DNA of 51,672 nt from assembly GCA_021817985.1 (NCBI GenBank), contig JAKAFK010000018.1, positions 1 to 51,672 of the forward strand. Reading direction: 5' to 3'. The position numbers were made by a program, and so were the translations under genes. Of the stretch, positions 1-9,832 are shown piece by piece (position 1 is the stretch's first letter; each line of letters opens with the position of its first letter). The DNA is from Pseudomonadota bacterium (GTDB taxonomy: Bacteria; Pseudomonadota; Gammaproteobacteria; Burkholderiales; JAKAFK01). The notes beneath the pieces were generated by a model. It was given only the letters and a program-made list of their open reading frames with translations. It was not told the origin of the DNA and ran no database searches.

Positions 1-76
1 CCCGAACTCGGAAGTGAAACGGTTGCGCGCCGATGATAGTGTGGTCTCCCATGCGAAAGTAGGTCACCGCCAGGCT
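1..76 (+). rRNA. rrf: 5S ribosomal RNA, 3' part
   Basis: The window opens inside a 5S rRNA. The stretch CCGAACTCGGAAGTGAAACG, followed by GATAGTGTGG, ATGCGAAAGTAGG and the closing GCCAGGCT, matches the 3' two thirds of bacterial 5S rRNA. About 40 bases at the 5' end lie outside the window. A terminator follows 11 bases later, so this is the last gene of an rRNA operon. The exact 3' end (position 76, within one or two bases) is inferred from the usual GCCAGGC ending. Confidence 0.95.
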
Positions 77-87
77 CCCCTCACGCA

Positions 88-112
88 AACCCCCGCCTAA
101 AAACGGGGGTTT
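88..112 (+). terminator. Rho-independent terminator of the rRNA operon
   Basis: AACCCCCG (88-95) pairs with CGGGGGTT (104-111) around the loop CCTAAAAA. The T run is short (TT then G). Its position just after 5S rRNA supports the call. Confidence 0.85.
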
Positions 113-205
113 GTCTCGCTTCTCGCGGCGCCCCTAGAGGGGCACCGCCCCCGCGTCAGAATACGGAACTTCAGTCTAATTTTATTTTCTTAGTTGTTGT
201 ATTTT

Positions 206-214
206 TGGTATAAT
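206..214 (+). promoter_or_regulatory. Extended -10 promoter for the rimP-nusA-infB operon
   Basis: TGGTATAAT at 206-214 is a perfect extended -10 (TG at 206-207, TATAAT at 209-214). The -35 region is T-rich without a good match (around 186-191), which is common when an extended -10 is present. It lies 56 bases upstream of rimP and just before an attenuator-like hairpin. Confidence 0.7.
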
Positions 215-230
215 GCAAAATATTCAATAG

Positions 231-253
231 ATGGGCTGTCGGCCCATTTTTTA
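231..253 (+). promoter_or_regulatory. rimP-leader-like terminator/attenuator hairpin
   Basis: ATGGGC (231-236) pairs with GCCCAT (242-247) around a five-base loop and runs directly into a U tract. It sits between the promoter at 206-214 and the rimP start at 270. A conserved intrinsic-terminator-like hairpin at this place is known in many Proteobacteria as the rimP leader. It would let nusA operon transcription be attenuated, with NusA itself a plausible effector (inference). Confidence 0.65.
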
Positions 254-269
254 TTTGTGGTGAGCGGTT

Positions 270-701
270 ATGGACCTGCGGGCCCTGCTTGAGCCGACCG
301 TCAACGGCCTCGGCTTTGAACTGGTGGACCTTGAGGCCGGGCGAGGCGGAAGACTCATTCGGCTTTTCATCGACAAGCCCGGCGGCATCGACGTCGAGGA
401 CTGCGCGCGCGTCAGCCACCAGGTCACGCGCCTGCTGGCGGTGGAGGCCGATTACGACTATGACCGGCTGGAGGTCTCCTCCCCGGGACTGGACCGGCCG
501 CTGAAGCGCGCGGCGGATTTCGTGCGTTTCGCCGGCCGCGAGGCGCAGCTCAAAATGCGCGTGCCCAAGGAGGGGCGGCGCAATTATGTGGGCATCTTGC
601 GCGGCGTGGACGACGGGGTCTTGCACCTGGAAGTAGACGGCAAGGTGGTCGACTTGGCGCTGGAGCAGGTCGAGAAGGCTCGTCTGGTTCCCAATATCTA
701 G
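270..701 (+). CDS. rimP: Ribosome maturation factor RimP
   Basis: RimP is a cytoplasmic factor for 30S subunit maturation. The 143-residue product has the usual family length (about 150). The N-terminal alpha/beta domain carries the typical [22 protein letters not shown] stretch (shown in part: FIDKPGG), followed by the DCARVSHQV and [12 protein letters not shown] motifs around residues 50-80. A C-terminal SH3-like domain follows. The ATG at 270 sits after GGTGAGCGG. It is the first gene of a classic rimP-nusA-infB-rbfA-truB run, 11 bases before nusA, and its leader carries an attenuator-like hairpin. Confidence 0.97.
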   Translation: MDLRALLEPTVNGLGFELVDLEAGRGGRLIRLFIDKPGGIDVEDCARVSHQVTRLLAVEADYDYDRLEVSSPGLDRPLKRAADFVRFAGREAQLKMRVPKEGRRNYVGILRGVDDGVLHLEVDGKVVDLALEQVEKARLVPNI

Positions 702-712
702 CTGGAGGTGGT

Positions 713-2185
713 ATGAGTCGCGAAGTGTTGTTGCTGGCCGATGCGTTGGCACGCGAGAAGAACGTCGATAAGGACATCGTCTTTGCAGCGCTTGAACAGG
801 CCTTGGCGTCTGCCACCAAGAAGCGCTTCCATGAGGATGTCGACGTGCGCGTGTCGGTCGATCGCCAGACCGGCGGCTTTTCCGCCTTCCGCCGGTGGGC
901 GGTGGTGGAGGACGAAACCATCGAGAACCCCAGCGCCCAGATCGCCTTGTCCGAGGCGCGCCGCGACAATCCCGAGATCGAGGTGGGCGAGTATATCGAG
1001 GAGTCACTGCCGCCCGTGGAATTCGGGCGCATTGGCGCGCAGACCGCGAAGCAGGTCATCCTGCAGAGGATTCGCGATGCCGAGCGCGAGCAGATCCTGA
1101 GCGACTTCCTGATGCGCAAGGAACATCTCGTGACCGGGGTGATCAAGCGCATGGAGCGGGGCAACGCGATCATCGAGTCGGGGCGGATCGAGGCGGTGCT
1201 CCCGCGCGAGCAGATGATCCCGAAGGAGAATTTGCGCATCGGCGATCGCGTCCGGGCATTCTTGCTGCGGGTGGACCGGGCCGGCCGCGGCCCTCAGTTG
1301 GTGCTCTCGCGCACGGCGCCCGAATTCGTGACCAAGCTCTTCGAGCTGGAAGTGCCCGAGATCGAGGAAGGCCTTCTCGAGATTAAATCCGCGGCCCGCG
1401 ATGCCGGTGCGCGCGCGAAGATCGCCGTCAAGTCCAACGACGCGCGCATCGATCCGATCGGTACCTGCGTGGGCATGCGCGGCTCACGCGTCCAGGCGGT
1501 CACCGGCGAATTGGCCGGAGAGCGCATCGATATCGTGCTCTGGTCCAGCGATCCCGCCCAGTTCGTCATCAATGCGCTGGCGCCCGCCGAGGTGAGCAGC
1601 ATCGTGGTCGATGAGGAACAGCACAGCATGGACGTCGTGGTGGATGAGGAGCAGCTCGCGCAAGCGATCGGGCGCAACGGGCAAAACGTCCGCCTGGCCA
1701 GCGAGCTGACCGGCTGGGACCTCAATATCATGACCATTGACGAGGCGCAGCAGAAGAATCAGGAAGAGTACGCGGCCGTTCGCGAACTGTTCATGGAGCG
1801 GCTCGACGTCGATGAAGAGGTCGCCGACATTCTCGTGCGGGAAGGCTTCGGCAGCCTGGAAGAAGTCGCCTACGTTCCGATGGGCGAGATGATGGAGATT
1901 GAGGCGTTTGACGAGGACACGGTGAACGAGCTCCGGAGCCGGGCGCGCAACGCGCTGCTCACGGAAGCGATCGCCACCGAGGAGGAGGTCGAAAGCGGAA
2001 CCGGCGATCTGCTCACCCTCGATGGCATGGACAGCGAGACTGCGCGCCAATTGGCGGCCCAGGGCGTAACCTCGAAGGATGCACTCGCGGATTTGGCGGT
2101 GGATGATTTGGTCGAAATGACCGGAATGGACAGCGAACGTGCCAAGCAGCTGATTATGACCGCGCGGGCTCCGTGGTTTGCATAG
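713..2185 (+). CDS. nusA: Transcription termination/antitermination factor NusA
   Basis: NusA binds RNA polymerase and nascent RNA and controls pausing, termination and rRNA antitermination. The 490-residue protein shows the N-terminal RNAP-binding domain, an S1 domain (about 135-200), and two KH domains (about 205-345) with [12 protein letters not shown] and [11 protein letters not shown] motifs. The acidic C-terminal half has two helix-hairpin-helix repeats, as in gammaproteobacterial NusA of about 495 residues. The ATG at 713 follows a good ribosome site, GGAGGTGGT. It is co-transcribed with rimP (11-base gap) and infB (21-base gap). No anomaly is seen. Confidence 0.98.
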   Translation: MSREVLLLADALAREKNVDKDIVFAALEQALASATKKRFHEDVDVRVSVDRQTGGFSAFRRWAVVEDETIENPSAQIALSEARRDNPEIEVGEYIEESLPPVEFGRIGAQTAKQVILQRIRDAEREQILSDFLMRKEHLVTGVIKRMERGNAIIESGRIEAVLPREQMIPKENLRIGDRVRAFLLRVDRAGRGPQLVLSRTAPEFVTKLFELEVPEIEEGLLEIKSAARDAGARAKIAVKSNDARIDPIGTCVGMRGSRVQAVTGELAGERIDIVLWSSDPAQFVINALAPAEVSSIVVDEEQHSMDVVVDEEQLAQAIGRNGQNVRLASELTGWDLNIMTIDEAQQKNQEEYAAVRELFMERLDVDEEVADILVREGFGSLEEVAYVPMGEMMEIEAFDEDTVNELRSRARNALLTEAIATEEEVESGTGDLLTLDGMDSETARQLAAQGVTSKDALADLAVDDLVEMTGMDSERAKQLIMTARAPWFA

Positions 2186-2206
2186 GCACATGGGACAGGA
2201 TCCGGG

Positions 2207-4765
2207 ATGGGACAAATGAACGTAAAGCAGTTTGCGAGTGAGTTGGGTTTGCCTGCGGCGTTGCTACTCGAGCAACTCAAGGCCGCAGGCGTGGACAAGA
2301 CGCTCGTGGACGACGCGTTGACCGAGCAGGACAAGACGCAGTTGCTGGAGTATTTGCGCCGGGTACACGGGGCCAAGGAACAAAGAAACAAGATCACGCT
2401 CACGCGCAAGCAGACGACGGAGATCAAGAAGCCGGACAGCACCACCGGCAAGGCGCGCACCATTCAGGTCGAAGTCCGCAAGAAGCGGGTTTACGTGAAG
2501 CGCGAAACGCCGGAGGGCGGGCAGCCGGAAGCCGAGTTGGTCGCCGAGCGGCCGGCGGCCCCGGTGATCAGCGACGCACAGATTGCGCAGCGTGAGGATG
2601 AGGCGCGCCGGCAGGCAGAGCTTATCGCGCGCCAGAGCGCGGAGGCGAAGGCGAAGCAGGAGAAGGAATTGCAGCGCAAGCAGGCGCAAGAGCCCGAAGA
2701 GGCGCCTGCGCCCGTTGCGCCGGCGCCCGAGGCCGGTGCCCCCGCTGCGGCCGGCCCCGTCGGCGCGGCCGGGGCGGCGCCTGCGGAAAGCACCCTGCAC
2801 AAGCCCGCCGCGACCGAGAAGCCCAAGGCGGAGAAGAAGACGGCCAAGAAGGGCAAGGAGGGCGGCTGGAGCGACGAAGCCGCCAAGCGGCGCACGCTCA
2901 AGGTGCGCGGCGACAGCGCAGCCAGCGCAGGCTGGCGCGAGCGCAAAGGCGGCCGCCACAAGACGGCCGAACAGCCCGAACATGCCTTTTCCATGCCGAC
3001 GGAACCGGTCGTTCGCGAGATACTGGTGCCGGAGACCATCACCGTGGCCGCGCTCGCGCAGAAGATGGCGGTCAAGGCGGCCGAGGTCATCAAGCGGCTC
3101 ATGAAAATGGGCAGCATGGTGACCATCAATCAGGTGCTCGACCAGGAGACGGCGATGATCGTCGTCGAAGAGATGGGGCATGTGGCGAAGCCCGCGCCGC
3201 TGGAGAGTCCCGAGGCATTCCTGGAAGAGTCCGGCCAGCCGCAGGAATTCACCATGGAGCATCGCGCCCCGGTGGTGACGGTGATGGGCCACGTCGACCA
3301 CGGCAAGACGTCGCTGCTCGACTACATCCGGCGCACGCGGGTGGCGAGCGGGGAAGCCGGGGGAATCACGCAGCATATCGGCGCCTATCATGTCGAGACG
3401 CCCCGCGGCATGCTCACCTTCCTCGACACCCCCGGCCACGAGGCCTTCACGGCGATGCGCGCACGGGGGGCCAAGGTGACCGACATCGTGGTGCTGGTCG
3501 TGGCGGCCGACGACGGGGTCATGCCGCAGACGATCGAGGCGATTCACCATGCCAAAGCCGCGAACGTACCCATCGTGGTGGCGTTGAACAAGGTCGACAA
3601 GCCGGAGGCCAATCCCGAGAAGATCAAGCAGGAACTGGTGGCGCAGGGCGTCGTGCCGGAGGACTGGGGCGGCGATACCATGTTTGCGCCCGTTTCGGCG
3701 AAAACCGGGCAGGGGATCGACGATCTCCTGGAAAATATCCTGCTCCAGGCGGAAGTGCTCGAGCTCAAGGCGGCCAAGGACTCGCCGGCCAAGGGCATCG
3801 TGATCGAGGCGCGGCTCGACAAGGGCCGCGGCCCGGTCGCGACGATCCTCGTCCAGTCGGGCACGCTCAAGCGCGGCGACGTGGTTCTCGCCGGGGCGGC
3901 CTACGGGCGCGTGCGTGCGATGCTCGACGAGCGGGGGCGCGCCGTGCAGGAAGCCGGCCCTTCGATCCCGGTGGAGATACAGGGCCTGGCGGACGTCCCG
4001 ATGGCCGGAGAGGACGTGGTGTCCTTGGCGGACGAGCGCAAGGCGCGGGAGATCGCGCTGTTCCGCCAGGGCAAGTTCCGCGACGTGAAGCTGGCCAAGC
4101 AGCAGGCGACCAAGCTCGAGAACATGTTCGAGCAGATGGGGGAAGGCGAGGTCAAGAGCCTGCCGCTCATCATCAAGGCCGACGTGCAAGGGTCGTACGA
4201 GGCGTTGGCCCATGCGCTGGAACGACTCTCCACCGCGGAGGTGAAGGTCAATATCATCCACGCCGGGGTGGGGGCGATCACGGAATCCGACATCAACCTG
4301 GCACTGGCTTCCAAGGCGGTCATCATCGGCTTCAATTCGCGCGCCGATGCGACGGCACGCCGGCTGATCAGCAGCACAGGCGTCGACGTCCGCTACTACA
4401 ACATCATTTATGACGCCGTGGATGAGGTCAAGGCCGCGATGTCCGGGATGCTCGCGCCGGAGCAGAAGGAGAATGTCGTCGGGCTGGTGGAGGTGAGGGA
4501 AGTCTTCCGCATCTCGAAGGTGGGCACCGTTGCCGGCTGCTATGTCCTGGATGGGATCGTGCGGCGGGGCGCGAGCGTACGAGTGCTGCGCGACAACGTG
4601 GTGATCCACAGCGGCGAGCTCGAATCGCTCAAGCGCTTCAAGGACGACGTGAAGGAGGTCAAGGCCGGCTTCGAATGCGGATTGTCGGTGAAGAATTTCA
4701 ACGACATCAATGTGGGTGACCAGCTCGAAGTCTATGAGATGGTCGAAGTCGCCCGGACGCTTTGA
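2207..4765 (+). CDS. infB: Translation initiation factor IF-2
   Basis: IF-2 is the GTPase that brings initiator tRNA to the 30S subunit and promotes subunit joining. The 852-residue protein has an N-terminal IF2N domain (about 1-55), a long charged Lys/Glu/Ala/Pro linker (about 120-270), a second IF2N-like segment, then the G domain. That domain has the P-loop GHVDHGKT at residues 361-368, DTPGHE and NKVD. Domains II, III and IV follow. A second ATG at 2216 (MNVKQ) is an equally possible start, because the ribosome-site context does not settle it. A low-GC-free, repeat-rich linker is normal for the family. Confidence 0.98.
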   Translation: MGQMNVKQFASELGLPAALLLEQLKAAGVDKTLVDDALTEQDKTQLLEYLRRVHGAKEQRNKITLTRKQTTEIKKPDSTTGKARTIQVEVRKKRVYVKRETPEGGQPEAELVAERPAAPVISDAQIAQREDEARRQAELIARQSAEAKAKQEKELQRKQAQEPEEAPAPVAPAPEAGAPAAAGPVGAAGAAPAESTLHKPAATEKPKAEKKTAKKGKEGGWSDEAAKRRTLKVRGDSAASAGWRERKGGRHKTAEQPEHAFSMPTEPVVREILVPETITVAALAQKMAVKAAEVIKRLMKMGSMVTINQVLDQETAMIVVEEMGHVAKPAPLESPEAFLEESGQPQEFTMEHRAPVVTVMGHVDHGKTSLLDYIRRTRVASGEAGGITQHIGAYHVETPRGMLTFLDTPGHEAFTAMRARGAKVTDIVVLVVAADDGVMPQTIEAIHHAKAANVPIVVALNKVDKPEANPEKIKQELVAQGVVPEDWGGDTMFAPVSAKTGQGIDDLLENILLQAEVLELKAAKDSPAKGIVIEARLDKGRGPVATILVQSGTLKRGDVVLAGAAYGRVRAMLDERGRAVQEAGPSIPVEIQGLADVPMAGEDVVSLADERKAREIALFRQGKFRDVKLAKQQATKLENMFEQMGEGEVKSLPLIIKADVQGSYEALAHALERLSTAEVKVNIIHAGVGAITESDINLALASKAVIIGFNSRADATARRLISSTGVDVRYYNIIYDAVDEVKAAMSGMLAPEQKENVVGLVEVREVFRISKVGTVAGCYVLDGIVRRGASVRVLRDNVVIHSGELESLKRFKDDVKEVKAGFECGLSVKNFNDINVGDQLEVYEMVEVARTL

Positions 4766-4782
4766 GCGCTGGCGCTGTCTCC

Positions 4783-5160
4783 ATGTCGAAGCCACAGTCG
4801 CGCGCCCGCCGCATGGCGGAACAGATCCAGCGGGAACTGGCGGAGATTGTCCGCCAGGAACTCAAGGATCCGCGCGTCGGCATGCTCACCTTCACGGATG
4901 TGGAGGTCGCCCAGGACTATGCCCATGCGAAGGTGTTCTATACCCAGCTGGGCGGTGCGGATCAGCTCGCCTCGACCGCCGAGGCCCTGGAGCGGGCTGC
5001 CGGCTTCCTGCGCTCGCAGCTCGCCCATCGGTTGCGCACGCGTACCGTGCCGCAGCTGCACTTCGTCTATGATGCCTCGGTCGAACAGGGGATGCGGCTT
5101 TCCCGACTGATCGACGAGGCGCTCGCCGAAGACCAGGCGCAAGCCAAGGACAAATCCTGA
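4783..5160 (+). CDS. rbfA: 30S ribosome-binding factor RbfA
   Basis: RbfA is a KH-type factor that binds the 16S rRNA 5' region during late 30S maturation and cold adaptation. The 125-residue product carries RMAEQIQRELAEIVRQELKD near the N-terminus and the VTDVEV-like strand FTDVEVAQDYAHAKVF. It ends in the helix with DEALAED. I chose ATG 4783 (MSKPQSRARR) because it matches the family N-terminus. An in-frame TTG at 4762 would overlap the infB stop and adds only seven unconserved residues. It sits in the nusA operon. Confidence 0.95.
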   Translation: MSKPQSRARRMAEQIQRELAEIVRQELKDPRVGMLTFTDVEVAQDYAHAKVFYTQLGGADQLASTAEALERAAGFLRSQLAHRLRTRTVPQLHFVYDASVEQGMRLSRLIDEALAEDQAQAKDKS

Positions 5161-5173
5161 GGGTGCGGGACGC

Positions 5174-6100
5174 GTGATGGGCCCTTCCATCCGGCGGGAG
5201 AAACGCTGCGTCAGCGGCGTCGTGCTGGTCGACAAGCCGCTCGGGCTGACGTCCAACGCGACCTTGCAGCAGGTCAAGCGCCTTTATCAGGCCGCCAAGG
5301 CCGGTCACACCGGCACGCTCGATCCGATGGCCACGGGGCTGCTGCCGATTTGCCTGGGCGAGGCGACCAAATTCGCCCAGTTTTCCCTCGATGCCGACAA
5401 GGCGTACCTCGCGCGCATCCGGCTCGGGGAGACCACGACGACCGGGGATGCCGAAGGCGAGACGGTGGCCCGTCTCCCGGTCGAGGCGACCCCCTCCCGG
5501 ATCGAGGCGGTGCTCCATCAGTTCGAGGGCGCCATCGAACAAATCCCCCCCATGTATTCTGCGCTCAAGCACAAGGGCCAGGCGTTGTACACTTACGCGC
5601 GCGCCGGGCTGGACATCGACCGGGCGCCGCGTCCGGTGTTCATCCACGCGCTGCGCCTCGAGGCGGCGTCGAATGACGAACTGGAGGTGAGCGTGCGTTG
5701 CAGCAAGGGAACCTACATCCGCGTTCTCGCCGAGGATATCGGCCGCGCGCTAGGATGCGGTGCCCACCTCGCCGCCTTGCGCCGCACGGCCTCAGGCGGC
5801 TGGCAGGTCGAGGCGGCGCTCACCCCGGACTCCCTCGAGGCCATGAGCCTGTCGGCCCGCGACGAACACCTATTGCCCCCGGACTGCCTGGTCGCCCATT
5901 TGCCCCGCGTCGATCTCGTCGCGCCCGAGGCGCGCCGCATCGGTCACGGCCAGTCGGCCCAGGAGACGACGGCAGCGCCGGGCGTGCCGGTGCGACTCTA
6001 TGCACCGGGCGGCCGCTTTCTGGGAATCGGGGAAGGCGGGCCGGATGGGCGTGTCGTCCCCGTGCGCCTTACCGTGGAAAACGGGGGACCGCGGTGGTGA
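5174..6100 (+). CDS. truB: tRNA pseudouridine(55) synthase TruB
   Basis: TruB isomerises U55 in the T-arm of elongator tRNAs and also acts as a tRNA chaperone. The 308-residue protein has the catalytic motif HTGTLDPMATGLLP with the nucleophile Asp50. It also has the KAYLA strand, the family motif RCSKGTYIRVLAEDIG (about residues 175-190), and a C-terminal PUA-like domain. The start may be GTG 5174 or the next codon, ATG 5177. It is the last forward gene of the rimP block; the next gene is on the other strand, so the usual truB-rpsO junction is broken here. Confidence 0.97.
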   Translation: MMGPSIRREKRCVSGVVLVDKPLGLTSNATLQQVKRLYQAAKAGHTGTLDPMATGLLPICLGEATKFAQFSLDADKAYLARIRLGETTTTGDAEGETVARLPVEATPSRIEAVLHQFEGAIEQIPPMYSALKHKGQALYTYARAGLDIDRAPRPVFIHALRLEAASNDELEVSVRCSKGTYIRVLAEDIGRALGCGAHLAALRRTASGGWQVEAALTPDSLEAMSLSARDEHLLPPDCLVAHLPRVDLVAPEARRIGHGQSAQETTAAPGVPVRLYAPGGRFLGIGEGGPDGRVVPVRLTVENGGPRW

Positions 6101-6155
6101 CCTGGGGATCGCCTCCATCCCGGGAGGTCGCCCGTGCCGGACAAGCGCGGCCCGC

Positions 6156-6186
6156 GGGTCGGGCTTCCCTGCTTGTCGCCCGACCC
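6156..6186. other. Perfect 9-bp hairpin between convergent truB and dsrE-like gene
   Basis: GGGTCGGGC (6156-6164) pairs perfectly with GCCCGACCC (6178-6186) over a 13-base loop. It lies in the 138-base gap between two convergent genes, where a shared terminator would be expected. Neither side has a T run, so intrinsic termination is uncertain. Confidence 0.4.
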
Positions 6187-6238
6187 CGGTTGTCCCCGTC
6201 CGCGCCAAGCAGGAGCCGTTGACGAAGACGGAGGGCGG

Positions 6239-6766
6239 CTACGGCTGGATCTGGACGTAGCCTTGCTGAACCAGCTGGATGATTCGCCCGACGGCCCCGG
6301 CGTTCACCAGCACGCCCGGAAGCAAGTCAGCGTTGCCCCAGCCATGCCCCTTCATGGACACGGCACATTCCTCGATCTGAACGCCCTGGCGCTGCAGGTT
6401 CGCGATGAGGCCCTTATAGGGATTGCCGGTCGTGACACCGCGATAAGCGTCGTAGGCCTTGTCGTTCAGCGTCATGAATGCGGCCTTGCCATGGAATACG
6501 CCGATGATCTTTCCGGGGGTCCTCGTCTTTTTCATGCGCAGCGCGAGCAGGTGCATGTACTTCATCCCCACCGGCATGTCGCCGAAGAACGCCAGGTGAT
6601 CCATATTGAACACCACGTCGGCTTCCTTGAGCTTGACAGGGATCTCGACATGAATGGCGTGCGCCTGGGTGCCGGAAGGGGCCGCCATGGCGGCATGTCC
6701 GCCCGCCAAGGTGCCAAGAAGTGCCGCGGATACGATGAGGGACTTGAGAAGCGTCTGCTGGGCCAT
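6239..6766 (-). CDS. Exported DsrE-family sulfur-relay-like protein
   Basis: The 175-residue product starts with a clear signal peptide (MAQQTLLKSLIVSAALLG, Ala-rich cleavage region near residues 25-30). A DsrE/DsrF-like domain follows: an HIEIPVKL-type first strand, VVFNMDHLAFFGDMPVG, a helix-rich middle, one cysteine in EECAVSMKG, and the characteristic end LLPGVLVNAGAVGRIIQLVQ. COG1416-type DsrE proteins of this form are common and often periplasmic, and their reaction is not established. I chose ATG 6766 rather than the longer frame because it opens the signal peptide. It faces truB and diverges from rpsO, splitting an otherwise conserved cluster. Confidence 0.85.
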   Translation of the reverse strand: MAQQTLLKSLIVSAALLGTLAGGHAAMAAPSGTQAHAIHVEIPVKLKEADVVFNMDHLAFFGDMPVGMKYMHLLALRMKKTRTPGKIIGVFHGKAAFMTLNDKAYDAYRGVTTGNPYKGLIANLQRQGVQIEECAVSMKGHGWGNADLLPGVLVNAGAVGRIIQLVQQGYVQIQP

Positions 6767-6880
6767 GCTGAGGGTGTCCTTTTTGTTCAGTTGTCGTCGA
6801 TTGGACGAAAAAAATGGAGAAGCCCGCCGCGAGTGCGAACGGATCGCCTCGAGATGTCGAGTCTTCTCCAGCGGGCGATG

Positions 6881-6993
6881 GGCGCCGTTCGGTTGAGCGG
6901 CGCCAGCGAGCATATACGCTTGGATGCCCGTTTTATTCCCGTGCCCCGACGTTGAAGTCGATGGGGACCGCGTCTCGGGCCCGGCGTCGGGGC
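6881..6993. repeat. Two inverted repeats in the divergent dsrE-like/rpsO gap
   Basis: The gap 6767-7217 has no gene I can support. It holds two perfect inverted repeats: GGCGCCG (6881-6887) with CGGCGCC (6898-6904), and GCCCCGACG (6943-6951) with CGTCGGGGC (6985-6993). Function is unknown; they may be RNA hairpins or protein-binding sites. Confidence 0.4.
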
Positions 6994-7028
6994 GTGTTTC
7001 GGACCGTCGGGCAGGTCGAAGGAATCGC

Positions 7029-7058
7029 TTGAGGCTTTGTCGGATGACGCGCTATAAT
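7029..7058 (+). promoter_or_regulatory. Sigma-70-type promoter of rpsO-pnp
   Basis: TTGAGG (7029-7034) and TATAAT (7053-7058) are separated by 18 bases. The transcript would have a leader of about 150 bases before rpsO, long enough for the S15 autoregulatory structure known in other Proteobacteria (inference). Confidence 0.75.
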
Positions 7059-7217
7059 GGCAAGTTCGCGAGATCGTGGACGTGCCTCACCCCGGATGCA
7101 GCGCTTCGGGTCGCGGGCCCCATCTGGCAGGAAATTCTGTTCGGTTGATACGGATTTTCCTGTGCCTTCGCGCGAAGGCGCGAATTTGACTCTCTACCCT
7201 CTATGACTGGAGCAAAC

Positions 7218-7487
7218 ATGTCCGTTTCAACCGATCAGAAGGCACAGATTGTGCAGGATTACCAACGCGTCCAGGGCGATACGGGATCGCCGGAAGTGCA
7301 GGTGGCCCTCCTGACCGCCCGCATCAACGACCTGACCGATCATTTCAAGATCCACGTCAAAGATTTCCATTCGCGTCGCGGATTGCTGAAGCTGGTGAGT
7401 CGCCGGCGAAAACTCCTCGATTACCTCAAGGATCGGAACGTCGAGGCCTACCGGACGCTGATTGACCGCCTGGGGCTGCGCAAGTAA
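7218..7487 (+). CDS. rpsO: 30S ribosomal protein S15
   Basis: S15 binds the 16S rRNA three-way junction and helps form the central domain and an intersubunit bridge. From ATG 7218 the product is exactly 89 residues, the standard length. It has the family motifs [35 protein letters not shown] and [14 protein letters not shown] lies 5 bases upstream of this ATG. An earlier in-frame ATG at 7203 adds five unconserved residues and is unlikely. It precedes pnp by 116 bases, the normal order. Confidence 0.98.
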   Translation: MSVSTDQKAQIVQDYQRVQGDTGSPEVQVALLTARINDLTDHFKIHVKDFHSRRGLLKLVSRRRKLLDYLKDRNVEAYRTLIDRLGLRK

Positions 7488-7603
7488 AGCGACCCCGAAA
7501 AAGGAGTAAAGAGCGCTCGCCGCGGACGGTCCCCATGCGGGGCGGGCAAATGGCGTTGCGGCGCAAGTGGCCGCGATAGACGACTCGGTAAAGGATATCG
7601 CCG

Positions 7604-9715
7604 TTGAGACAGATCAAGAAAAGCTTCACGTACGGTCGCCATGCGGTGACTTTGGAAACCGGTGAAATCGCTCGCCAGGCAACTGGGGCGGTACTGGTCA
7701 ACATGGAGGACACCGTCGTCCTGGTGACGGTGGTGGGGCTCAAGGACGCCAAGCCCGGGCAGGATTTCTTCCCGCTGACGGTCGACTACCAGGAACGCAC
7801 CTATGCCGCCGGAAAGATTCCCGGCGGATTCTTCAAGCGGGAAGGCAAGCCGTCGGAGAAGGAAACGCTCACCTCGCGCCTCATCGACCGGCCCCTGCGC
7901 CCGTTGTTTCCCGAGGGCTTCTACAACGAGGTCCAGATCGTTGCCACGGTGATGTCGTCGAATCCCGAAGTGGATTCCGATATTCCCGCGATGCTCGGCG
8001 CATCCGCGGCTATGGCGATTTCCGGCATTCCCTTCAACGGCCCGATCGGGGCCGCGCGCGTGGGCTACGTGGATGGACAGTATGTCCTCAACCCCTATGC
8101 GGCGGAGCTGCAGTTCTCTCAATTGAATTTGGTCGTGGCGGGCACCGAATCGGGCGTGCTCATGGTCGAGTCCGAAGCGACCGAGCTGCCGGAGGACGTG
8201 ATGCTGGGCGCCGTGGTTTACGGGCATACGCAGATGCAGGCGGCGATCCAGGCGATCAACGAGCTGGCCGATGAAGTCGGGGCCGAGCCGTGGGACTGGA
8301 CGGCACCCGAGAAGGATACGGCGCTCATCGCGCAGGTGTCCGAGATGGCCGAAAGCGAGCTGGTGGCCGCATACAAGATCAAGCAAAAGCAGGCTCGGTC
8401 GAGCCAGGTCGATGCGATTCGCAGCCGAGTGGTGGCCGCCCTGATCACCGAGGAGTCCGACCCGGCACGCGTTAACTTGGTGAAAAGCGTTTTCAAGGAT
8501 CTTGAATCGCACATCGTGCGCGGCCAGATCCTGGCCGGCGAGGCGCGCATCGATGGGCGGGACACCCGCACCGTGCGCCCCATCACCATCCGGCCCGGCG
8601 TCCTGCCGCGCACCCATGGCTCCGTCCTGTTCACGCGCGGAGAAACGCAGGCGCTGGTGGTCACGACCCTCGGAACCGCTCGTGACGAGCAGATCATCGA
8701 CGCCTTGCAAGGCGAGTATCGCGACCGCTTCCTGCTGCACTACAACTTCCCCCCCTATTCGACGGGAGAAACCGGACGGATCGGGACGCCCAAGCGCCGT
8801 GAGATCGGGCATGGACGCCTGGCCAAGCGCGCACTGATGGCCGTCTTGCCCAGCGCGGAAGAATTTGCCTATACCATGCGTGTGGTGTCGGAGATCACGG
8901 AATCGAATGGCTCGAGTTCGATGGCGTCGGTGTGCGGCGGCTGCCTGTCCATGATGGACGCCGGCGTGCCGCTGAAGGCGCACGTGGCGGGCATCGCGAT
9001 GGGCCTGATTCTCGAGGGCAACCGTTTTGCGGTCTTGACGGATATCCTGGGCGACGAGGATCACCTTGGCGACATGGACTTCAAGGTGGCGGGCACCGAA
9101 GCGGGCGTCACGGCGCTGCAGATGGATATCAAGATCGATGGGATCACGAAGGAAATCATGCAAGCCGCCTTGGCGCAGGCGCGAGAAGGCCGCATGCATA
9201 TTCTGGGCCTGATGAAGCAGGCGGTGCCGAGCCCGCGCTCGGGCCTTTCCGCTTATGCCCCTCGCATGCTGACGATGAAGATCAATCCGGAGAAAATCCG
9301 CGACGTCATCGGCAAGGGCGGGGCGGTGATTCGTGCCCTCACGGAAGAGACGGGCACGTCCATCGACATTGCCGAAGACGGGACCGTGACCATTGCCTGC
9401 ACGGCGTCCGAAGCCTGCGAACTCGCGAAGCAGCGGATCGAGGCACTGACCGCGGAAGTCGAGGTTGGCAAGGTCTACGAGGGAACCGTCCTCAAACTCC
9501 TCGACTTTGGTGCGATCGTGAGTGTGCTGCCGGGCCGCGATGGCCTTTTGCACATCTCCCAGATTGCCCATGAGCGCGTGGCGTCGGTGGCCGACCATCT
9601 CAAGGAAGGCCAGGCGGTCAAGGTCAAGGTGCTCGAGGCCGACGAAAAAGGTCGCCTGCGCCTGAGCATGAAGGCCCTGCTCGACGCGCCCGAGCGGCCG
9701 GAAAAGGCCGAATAG
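7604..9715 (+). CDS. pnp: Polyribonucleotide nucleotidyltransferase (PNPase)
   Basis: PNPase degrades RNA 3' to 5' by phosphorolysis and is a degradosome component. The 703-residue protein has two RNase PH domains (about 10-220 and 310-540). The second includes the [13 protein letters not shown]-like and [23 protein letters not shown] region ([14 protein letters not shown] shown). An alpha-helical linker lies between them. A KH domain ([20 protein letters not shown], about 557-620) and an S1 domain (about 620-693) follow. The start is TTG 7604, placed 8 bases after AAAGGA, and it fits the family N-terminus. A very strong terminator follows. Confidence 0.98.
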   Translation: MRQIKKSFTYGRHAVTLETGEIARQATGAVLVNMEDTVVLVTVVGLKDAKPGQDFFPLTVDYQERTYAAGKIPGGFFKREGKPSEKETLTSRLIDRPLRPLFPEGFYNEVQIVATVMSSNPEVDSDIPAMLGASAAMAISGIPFNGPIGAARVGYVDGQYVLNPYAAELQFSQLNLVVAGTESGVLMVESEATELPEDVMLGAVVYGHTQMQAAIQAINELADEVGAEPWDWTAPEKDTALIAQVSEMAESELVAAYKIKQKQARSSQVDAIRSRVVAALITEESDPARVNLVKSVFKDLESHIVRGQILAGEARIDGRDTRTVRPITIRPGVLPRTHGSVLFTRGETQALVVTTLGTARDEQIIDALQGEYRDRFLLHYNFPPYSTGETGRIGTPKRREIGHGRLAKRALMAVLPSAEEFAYTMRVVSEITESNGSSSMASVCGGCLSMMDAGVPLKAHVAGIAMGLILEGNRFAVLTDILGDEDHLGDMDFKVAGTEAGVTALQMDIKIDGITKEIMQAALAQAREGRMHILGLMKQAVPSPRSGLSAYAPRMLTMKINPEKIRDVIGKGGAVIRALTEETGTSIDIAEDGTVTIACTASEACELAKQRIEALTAEVEVGKVYEGTVLKLLDFGAIVSVLPGRDGLLHISQIAHERVASVADHLKEGQAVKVKVLEADEKGRLRLSMKALLDAPERPEKAE

Positions 9716-9779
9716 GCCTCCTCCAGAGGCCGACGGCCGTCCCGCGGATGCCGGGGCGGCGGTTCCTGCCCGTATAGTC

Positions 9780-9832
9780 CCCCGCACTTGACGCCGGCAT
9801 GGCCTGCGCCAAGTGCGGGGTTCTTTTTTTTC
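9780..9832 (+). terminator. Strong terminator after pnp
   Basis: An 11-bp perfect stem pairs CCCCGCACTTG (9780-9790) with CAAGTGCGGGG (9810-9820) and is followed by TTCTTTTTTTT. It ends the rpsO-pnp unit. Confidence 0.95.

Noticed and set aside
2264-4795. 843-codon reverse frame opposite infB
   Set aside because: Shadow of infB with no ribosome site or family signature.
6134-6955. 273-codon forward frame opposite the exported DsrE-like gene
   Set aside because: The reverse strand has a signal peptide and a family match; the forward frame has neither.
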